Shown one piece after another: positions 61,670 through 64,000 of a DNA stretch of 64,000 bases (position 1 is its first letter; each line of letters starts with the position of its first letter). The DNA is from UBA1732 sp045114455 (GTDB lineage: Bacteria > Verrucomicrobiota > Lentisphaeria > Victivallales > UBA1829), in NCBI GenBank assembly GCA_045114455.1, contig JBGUKN010000033.1, forward strand, positions 1 to 64,000. Direction: 5' to 3'. The position numbers were made by a program, and so were the translations under genes. The notes below the pieces were generated by a model. The model was given only the letters and a program-made list of their open reading frames with translations. It was not told the DNA's origin and ran no database searches.

Positions 61670-62353
61670 ATGGAAAACTCTGGTTTGGAGTGTGGTCGCG
61701 GTGTGGATCATGCCGCGGACAAGCCGGAAAACCGGCGCAAAAACAGCCTGCTTAGCAGACTATTCTCGAACTGTGCTCATCCGCGTGGTGCGATGGGACG
61801 CATGATGCTTTCAATGATGAACTGCTGGCATGGCCCGCTGACGAATTGGGGGCTGGGGTATGTTCCGTTCCAGGACGGATGGACGATCCTCGACGTGGGC
61901 TGTGGAGGCGGACAGACCCTTCAGAGGCTTCTCATGCGCAGCAAGGGCGCGATCGTGTATGGCATCGACATCTCCGACGAGAGCGTGGTGAAAGCGCGCA
62001 AGGTGAATGCCAATCTGCTCGACACACGGGTATTCGTACAGCAGGGCTCTGCGGCTGAATTACCCTATGCTGACAGTACGTTTGACCTGGTGACGGCGGT
62101 AGAGACGGTCTATTTCTGGCCTGAACTGCCTCGTTGCTTCGAAGAAGTGAAACGGGTGCTGAAACCGGGCAGACTGTTCGCAATCCTCCTTGAGGTAGCA
62201 TCCGCGGATTGTGCATGGACACGGGTCGTCGATGGCATGACGACGTATTCGCCGGAGCAGCTGAAGGAATTTCTGGAGCAAGCGGGCTTTTTCGATGTGG
62301 AGATTTATCGCAAGAAGCCTTCCTACGCCACGATCATAAGCAGACGGCCTTAG
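61670..62353 (+). CDS. Class I SAM-dependent methyltransferase
   Basis: A 227-residue enzyme with the Rossmann methyltransferase motifs: DGWTILDVGCGGGQTLQRLL (motif I), GIDISDESVVKARKV (motif II acidic residue), GSAAELPYADSTFDLVTAVE (post-II), and FEEVKRVLKPGRLFAIL. The N-terminal 45 residues (SRLFSNCAHPRGAMGRMMLS) look like a substrate-recognition cap. UbiE/small-molecule type; the substrate is not deducible. GGGAG before the ATG. Two further genes follow closely on the same strand. Confidence 0.88.
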   Translation: MENSGLECGRGVDHAADKPENRRKNSLLSRLFSNCAHPRGAMGRMMLSMMNCWHGPLTNWGLGYVPFQDGWTILDVGCGGGQTLQRLLMRSKGAIVYGIDISDESVVKARKVNANLLDTRVFVQQGSAAELPYADSTFDLVTAVETVYFWPELPRCFEEVKRVLKPGRLFAILLEVASADCAWTRVVDGMTTYSPEQLKEFLEQAGFFDVEIYRKKPSYATIISRRP

Positions 62354-62370
62354 TTCAGGAGTTCGAAATC

Positions 62371-62865
62371 ATGCTTCTGACCGTTGTGCTTTCCCTCGTC
62401 ATGATGGCGTCGCTCTTCCTGATGCTCTATGCCGCCGTGGCGCTGGTCCAGGACAAGCGGCTGTTCACCTCGGCCCCGAAGGACATTCAGGCGGCCGTTC
62501 AGCCGAAAGCGGAACGTTTTCCCGGAGCACACCTTCTGGGGTGGTGTCTGCTGGTGTTCGCCGTATTCCTGTTTATCGGCACGATCATCTGCGGCGGATG
62601 GGACGGTGTGCGGAACGGCTTTTCCTTCCGGCAGTTCTTCTTCCGGTTCCTATTCATGCTGGTCTCGCTGAAAGCGTTCGACGTGCTGGTTTTCGACTGG
62701 TTCCTGCTCTGCCACTCACGGTTCTTTCCGCACTACTACCCGGAAGTCTCCGGTTTGGTTGGACCGCACCAGTTCGGTTTCAACTGGCGATCCCATCTGC
62801 TGCATCTTCTGGCGTTTCTGCCTGTTTCTGCCGGGATCGCATGGATGTGCACGTTGTTTTCCTGA
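62371..62865 (+). CDS. Four-segment membrane protein of unknown function
   Basis: A 164-residue protein with four hydrophobic segments: TVVLSLVMMASLFLMLYAAV, LLGWCLLVFAVFLFIGTIIC, FRFLFMLVSLKAFDVLVFDW and LLHLLAFLPVSAGIAWMCTL. A Phe/His/Tyr-rich loop (LLCHSRFFPHYYPEVSGLVG) sits between segments three and four; His residues there could bind metal. It starts 17 bp after the first methyltransferase and ends 15 bp before the second, so the three are one operon. I do not recognise the family. Confidence 0.7.
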   Translation: MLLTVVLSLVMMASLFLMLYAAVALVQDKRLFTSAPKDIQAAVQPKAERFPGAHLLGWCLLVFAVFLFIGTIICGGWDGVRNGFSFRQFFFRFLFMLVSLKAFDVLVFDWFLLCHSRFFPHYYPEVSGLVGPHQFGFNWRSHLLHLLAFLPVSAGIAWMCTLFS

Positions 62866-62880
62866 GGAGAAAATGAACTT

Positions 62881-63561
62881 ATGACAAGACATGATGAGAT
62901 CAGGGCGTCCTACCGGAAGCTCGGAAACAGCGCCGATTTCTACGACGGCATCATCACCCGTTCGACGCTGATCGGGAAACTGGTGGATTCCGTGGTATGG
63001 GGGCTGAACGGGGAACTCGCGGCGAAGTGGGCAAACGACGCATTGTCGTCCGTGCCGGAAGGTTTCGGCGGGAAACTGCTGGAAGTCCCGGTCGGAACGG
63101 GCGTCCTGACGATGCCGTTGTACCGGAGCCTGCCGAAAGCGTCCGTTACCTGCCTCGACTATTCCGCGGACATGATGGCGAACGCCCGGAAACGAGCGGA
63201 GGAAATGAAGCTGAACAACGTGTCATTCGTGCAGGGAGACGTGGGTGCGCTGCCGTTCGCGGATGAAAGTTTCGACCTCGTCCTGTCGTTGAACGGGTTC
63301 CATGCGTTCCCCGACAAGGACGCGGCGTTCCGCGAGACGTTCCGCGTACTGAAACCCGGCGGGATCTTCTGCGGCTGTTTCTACATCGCGGGCGAGTTCC
63401 GGCGTACGGACTGGTTTGTGCGGAGAGTCTACGAGCCGAAGGGATTCTTTACGCCGCCGTTCGAGACGCGGGAAAGCCTGACCGCCAGGCTGCGCGCCAT
63501 GTATGCCGACGTGAACGTGTCCGCTGTTCGCGCCGAGGGTATCTTCTCCTGTCGGAAATGA
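62881..63561 (+). CDS. Class I SAM-dependent methyltransferase, UbiE-like
   Basis: A 226-residue enzyme: motif I GGKLLEVPVGTGVLTMPLYR, then CLDYSADMMANARKRAEEMK, GDVGALPFADESFDLVLSLN and FRVLKPGGIFCGCFYIA. It differs enough from the first methyltransferase in the operon that a recent duplication is unlikely. UbiE/MenG-type shape, but lacks neighbouring quinone genes. GAGGAG is 13 bp before the ATG. Confidence 0.88.
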   Translation: MTRHDEIRASYRKLGNSADFYDGIITRSTLIGKLVDSVVWGLNGELAAKWANDALSSVPEGFGGKLLEVPVGTGVLTMPLYRSLPKASVTCLDYSADMMANARKRAEEMKLNNVSFVQGDVGALPFADESFDLVLSLNGFHAFPDKDAAFRETFRVLKPGGIFCGCFYIAGEFRRTDWFVRRVYEPKGFFTPPFETRESLTARLRAMYADVNVSAVRAEGIFSCRK

Positions 63562-63650
63562 GCGAATCGAGACAGGAGATACTGTTCATTTCCAAAATCA
63601 GCCGTAAACTGAAACACTCGTGTTTTTCCTGAAAAACGATTGCATTCCGC

Positions 63651-63678
63651 TTGTTTTACAGGAAAAATATGCTATATT
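63651..63678 (+). promoter_or_regulatory. Promoter of the HMA-domain gene
   Basis: TTGTTT (63651-63656), 16-bp spacer, TATATT (63673-63678) followed by ATT. Its leader has a hairpin with GCCGGA (63698-63703) / TCCGGC (63729-63734). Confidence 0.6.
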
Positions 63679-63765
63679 ATTCAATACAAAAGGGACAGCC
63701 GGATGTGCTACGGCATGGGGAGGAGGATTCCGGCCGTTCAGGGAACAAAACAAAAAGGGTAGAAC

Positions 63766-64000
63766 ATGAAATCATGTCATTGTGCAAACGGGGTCGCTCC
63801 GTTGAAAGACCTGCTGTCCGCATACCGGGAGCAGATGAGCATTCCGTCGTTCACCGGTGTTCTGGAGCTGGTTCACGCCATGCCCGGACGAATCCGCCTC
63901 AGAATCCCATGCCTCCGCAGAAACGTGCCCGATGCGGAACTGTTCCGTCGTCGGCTGTCCGGCCTGAAGGGAATCAAACAGGTCTCCGTGAACGTGTTTC
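63766..64000 (+). CDS. HMA-like domain protein, possibly N-terminus of a P-type ATPase (cut by window edge)
   Basis: Seventy-eight residues are visible without a stop. A Cys/His start (MKSCHCANGV) and a helix (LKDLLSAYREQMS) lead to LELVHAMPGRIRLRIPCLRR, then the helix and strand LFRRRLSGLKGIKQVSVNVF. The H..PGR.RLR.P stretch followed by a GIK.V.VN strand is the HMA_2-type ferredoxin-like fold, seen in stand-alone proteins and at the start of some P1-type metal ATPases; it lacks the CxxC metal site. AAAAAGGGT lies before the ATG. The upstream methyltransferase operon may be linked. Confidence 0.65.
   Translation, partial: MKSCHCANGVAPLKDLLSAYREQMSIPSFTGVLELVHAMPGRIRLRIPCLRRNVPDAELFRRRLSGLKGIKQVSVNVF

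Overview
The window looks like a chromosome segment from a Gram-negative, strictly or mainly anaerobic, GC-rich bacterium of the PVC group, most plausibly a gut Lentisphaerota (Victivallis-like) lineage. That assignment is inference. It rests on LpxH (an outer-membrane lipid A gene), a superoxide reductase / flavodiiron / rubredoxin operon (oxygen defence in anaerobes), ThyX, secreted alpha-galactosidase and GH5 glycosidase genes, and a diverged ParE/ParC pair. Both window edges cut genes: a secreted esterase on the left and an HMA-domain protein on the right.

Layout. 1-8.9 kb, mostly leftward: secreted esterase, Nif11-like small protein with a membrane partner, uvrC, queA, glgA, rhomboid protease, DUF4139 protein. 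9-13.2 kb: MATE exporter, GT-C-like membrane protein, thyX. 13.5-20.3 kb: small membrane protein plus a Tat-exported [4Fe-4S] aldo/keto reductase, then a type IIA topoisomerase A/B pair and tRNA-Thr(UGU). 21-25.4 kb: overlapping lpxH-coaD-DUF177 operon, LplT-like MFS, RDD-like protein. 25.6-27.4 kb: rubredoxin, flavodiiron protein and desulfoferrodoxin.

27.6-40.2 kb is one leftward Mu-like phage structural cassette of 15 intact tightly packed genes (terminase, I-type protease, decoration protein, T-type capsid, gp36-type connector, a large beta-helix fibre, a lipoprotein and membrane proteins). I find no portal, tail tube, sheath, tape measure, transposase or integrase. It ends in its own terminator.

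40.5-48.7 kb, rightward: BASS-like permease, uvrA, MBL hydrolase, zinc-ribbon Ser/Thr kinase, rsmB. 48.8-54 kb: alpha-galactosidase, then a DAHP synthase-prephenate dehydratase fusion preceded by an aromatic-rich leader peptide and tandem terminators, facing a divergent PheC-like lipoprotein. 54.2-61 kb: tRNA-Ala(GGC), a gene-free stretch, a BspA-type LRR protein, a DjlA-like co-chaperone, GH5 lipoprotein and a tandem solute-binding lipoprotein, with decayed sequence between them. 61.6-64 kb: methyltransferase, membrane protein, second methyltransferase, then an HMA-domain gene.

Most promoters I can read share one layout: TTGAC/TTGAA-like -35, 16-17 bp spacer, TATATT -10, often followed by ATT or AAT. 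The strongest leads are the portal-less Mu-like cassette with its giant fibre, and the aromatic biosynthesis locus, where a fused first-step/last-step enzyme appears to be controlled by attenuation.
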